Source: an uncultured Thermoanaerobacteraceae bacterium
Lineage (GTDB): Bacteria > Bacillota > DSM-12270 > Thermacetogeniales > Thermacetogeniaceae
Assembly: GCA_937914965.1 (NCBI GenBank)
Contig: CALGIY010000034.1
Location: forward strand, 1-7,037
Direction of reading: 5' to 3'
Length of the DNA: 7,037 bases
The translations under genes and the position numbers were made by a program. The notes beneath the pieces were generated by a model. The model had not been told where the DNA came from. It made no database searches and was given only the letters and a program-made list of their open reading frames with translations. Below, in pieces: positions 6,157-7,037 of the stretch. Numbering within the stretch: the first letter of the stretch is position 1; every line of letters starts with the position of its first letter.

Positions 6157-7037
6157 CTAATTATTGATCGATCCCAACAGTGAAGGTGTCCCTTGAGACT
6201 CTGCGGCCTCTGCACTTTCAGCACTGACTTTATAGAGCATCCCAATCAGGAAACAGTTAGAAACAAAGGAACTGCCACCATAGCTCAAAAATGGCAGGGG
6301 AATCCCGGTGAGAGGTATTATATTGGTCACCCCACCGATAATAATCAGGGTTTGCAATGCCAGAATAGAACTGAACCCAAAGGCCAGTAGGCCACCGAAT
6401 CCATCCGGGGCATCAAGCGAAAGCTGCAATCCTTTCCAAACCAGCAGGAAAAATACCCCTAATATACACAGAGCACCCAAAAGTCCTAGTTCCTCTCCCA
6501 TCAAGGAAAAAATAAAATCAGTATGCACAGCAGGTATCAATTCGGGAAAACCGCTTCCCAGACCCCTACCAAAGATACCCCCTCCGCCGATGGCAAACAG
6601 TGATTGTATCACCTGATAGCCACCGCGATCTGCCTGCTGCCAAGGGTTAAGATAAATCAAGATTCTGCTCTGAACATGAGGAAAAATATAATACATCAAA
6701 ACCGCTCCAGCTGAAAAAAGCCCCAACCCCAAAAACAGAAAATAAGAGCGCTCTGTTGCAATGTAAACCATTGATAAGAATATTGCAAAAAAGAGCAGGG
6801 CCATACCTAGATCTTTCTGGAAAACTAGGAGGAGCAAGGAAAGACCACAGACTGCCAGCAGTGGACCCAGGTAGGGCCAATCCGGGAGATAGAAGCGGCC
6901 AATCTTTAGTGTCCCCACTCTAAGAATCTCTTTGTTTTCTTCAAGATATCCCGCCAGAAAGATCACCATAAAAACCTTGACGAATTCTGAAGGCTGAAAA
7001 CGAAAAGAGCCGAGAGAAAGCCAACTGCGTGCACCTC
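6157..7037 (-). CDS. FtsW/RodA/SpoVE-family peptidoglycan glycosyltransferase (5' end outside window)
   Basis: This multi-pass membrane SEDS protein polymerises lipid II into glycan strands together with a class B PBP. The reading frame stays open to the window edge. The 292 visible complete codons begin with GARSWLSLGSFRFQPSEF, the typical mid-protein segment, so about 80-130 N-terminal residues are missing and the Met at 6969 is internal. Visible landmarks, numbered from the first complete codon, are QKDLG (73-77) with the conserved catalytic-site Asp, TDFIFSLMGEELG (172-184), and the family signature at 235-256 containing GVTN, PLTGIPLPF and SYGGSS. Several hydrophobic membrane segments lie between them, and the tail is short and polar. 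The gene ends in TAG 19 nt before the PBP ATG, and the SEDS plus PBP pairing is the standard functional unit. FtsW, RodA and SpoVE cannot be separated reliably here, so I give no symbol. Confidence 0.94.
   Translation of the reverse strand, partial: GARSWLSLGSFRFQPSEFVKVFMVIFLAGYLEENKEILRVGTLKIGRFYLPDWPYLGPLLAVCGLSLLLLVFQKDLGMALLFFAIFLSMVYIATERSYFLFLGLGLFSAGAVLMYYIFPHVQSRILIYLNPWQQADRGGYQVIQSLFAIGGGGIFGRGLGSGFPELIPAVHTDFIFSLMGEELGLLGALCILGVFFLLVWKGLQLSLDAPDGFGGLLAFGFSSILALQTLIIIGGVTNIIPLTGIPLPFLSYGGSSFVSNCFLIGMLYKVSAESAEAAESQGTPSLLGSINN

Noticed and set aside
6138..6245. 36-codon upstream extension of the PBP reading frame
   Set aside because: It overlaps the FtsW/RodA coding region and its residues precede the normal membrane anchor. 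The ribosome binding site at 6149-6155 points to a start at 6137 or 6143.
6157..6969. Start of the FtsW/RodA gene at the Met at 6969
   Set aside because: The frame continues upstream to the window edge with the conserved GARSW...FQPSEF segment, so this Met is internal and the gene is truncated by the window.

Overview
The window is a compact, entirely minus-strand block from a Gram-positive, low-to-mid GC bacterium, most likely a Clostridia-class Firmicute of the Peptococcaceae/Desulfotomaculum type. The clues are strong GGAGG-type ribosome binding sites, a PASTA-domain Ser/Thr kinase, a canonical FMN riboswitch with a Firmicute-style transcription attenuator, and the prkC-rsgA-rpe gene order. 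The taxonomic placement is inference from gene content and style, not from a marker comparison.

Read in the direction of transcription (right to left): the 3' part of an FtsW/RodA/SpoVE-family glycosyltransferase (7037-6157, its N-terminus lies beyond the window); a short class B penicillin-binding protein (6137-4737); a PASTA kinase PrkC/StkP (4733-2913); the ribosome-assembly GTPase RsgA (2893-2024); and ribulose-phosphate 3-epimerase Rpe (2024-1323). Gaps between these five genes run from a 1-nt overlap to 19 nt, with no visible terminator, so they look like one operon. The first pair makes septal or elongation peptidoglycan, the kinase senses peptidoglycan fragments or lipid II, and RsgA and Rpe are the housekeeping genes commonly found next to PrkC.

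After rpe there is a 5'-leader region of about 280 bases. It holds a sigma-A-like promoter, an FMN (RFN) riboswitch aptamer and an intrinsic terminator. It is followed by ribD (1028 to beyond base 1), the bifunctional deaminase/reductase of riboflavin synthesis, whose last few residues fall outside the window. The start of a riboflavin operon therefore abuts the cell-wall/kinase operon. The attenuator can control both its own promoter's transcripts and any read-through from rpe.

I see no mobile elements, CRISPR arrays, tRNAs, rRNAs, phage genes or broken genes. All genes belong to well-known families. The points worth a second look are regulatory details and small departures from family consensus, not a new system.
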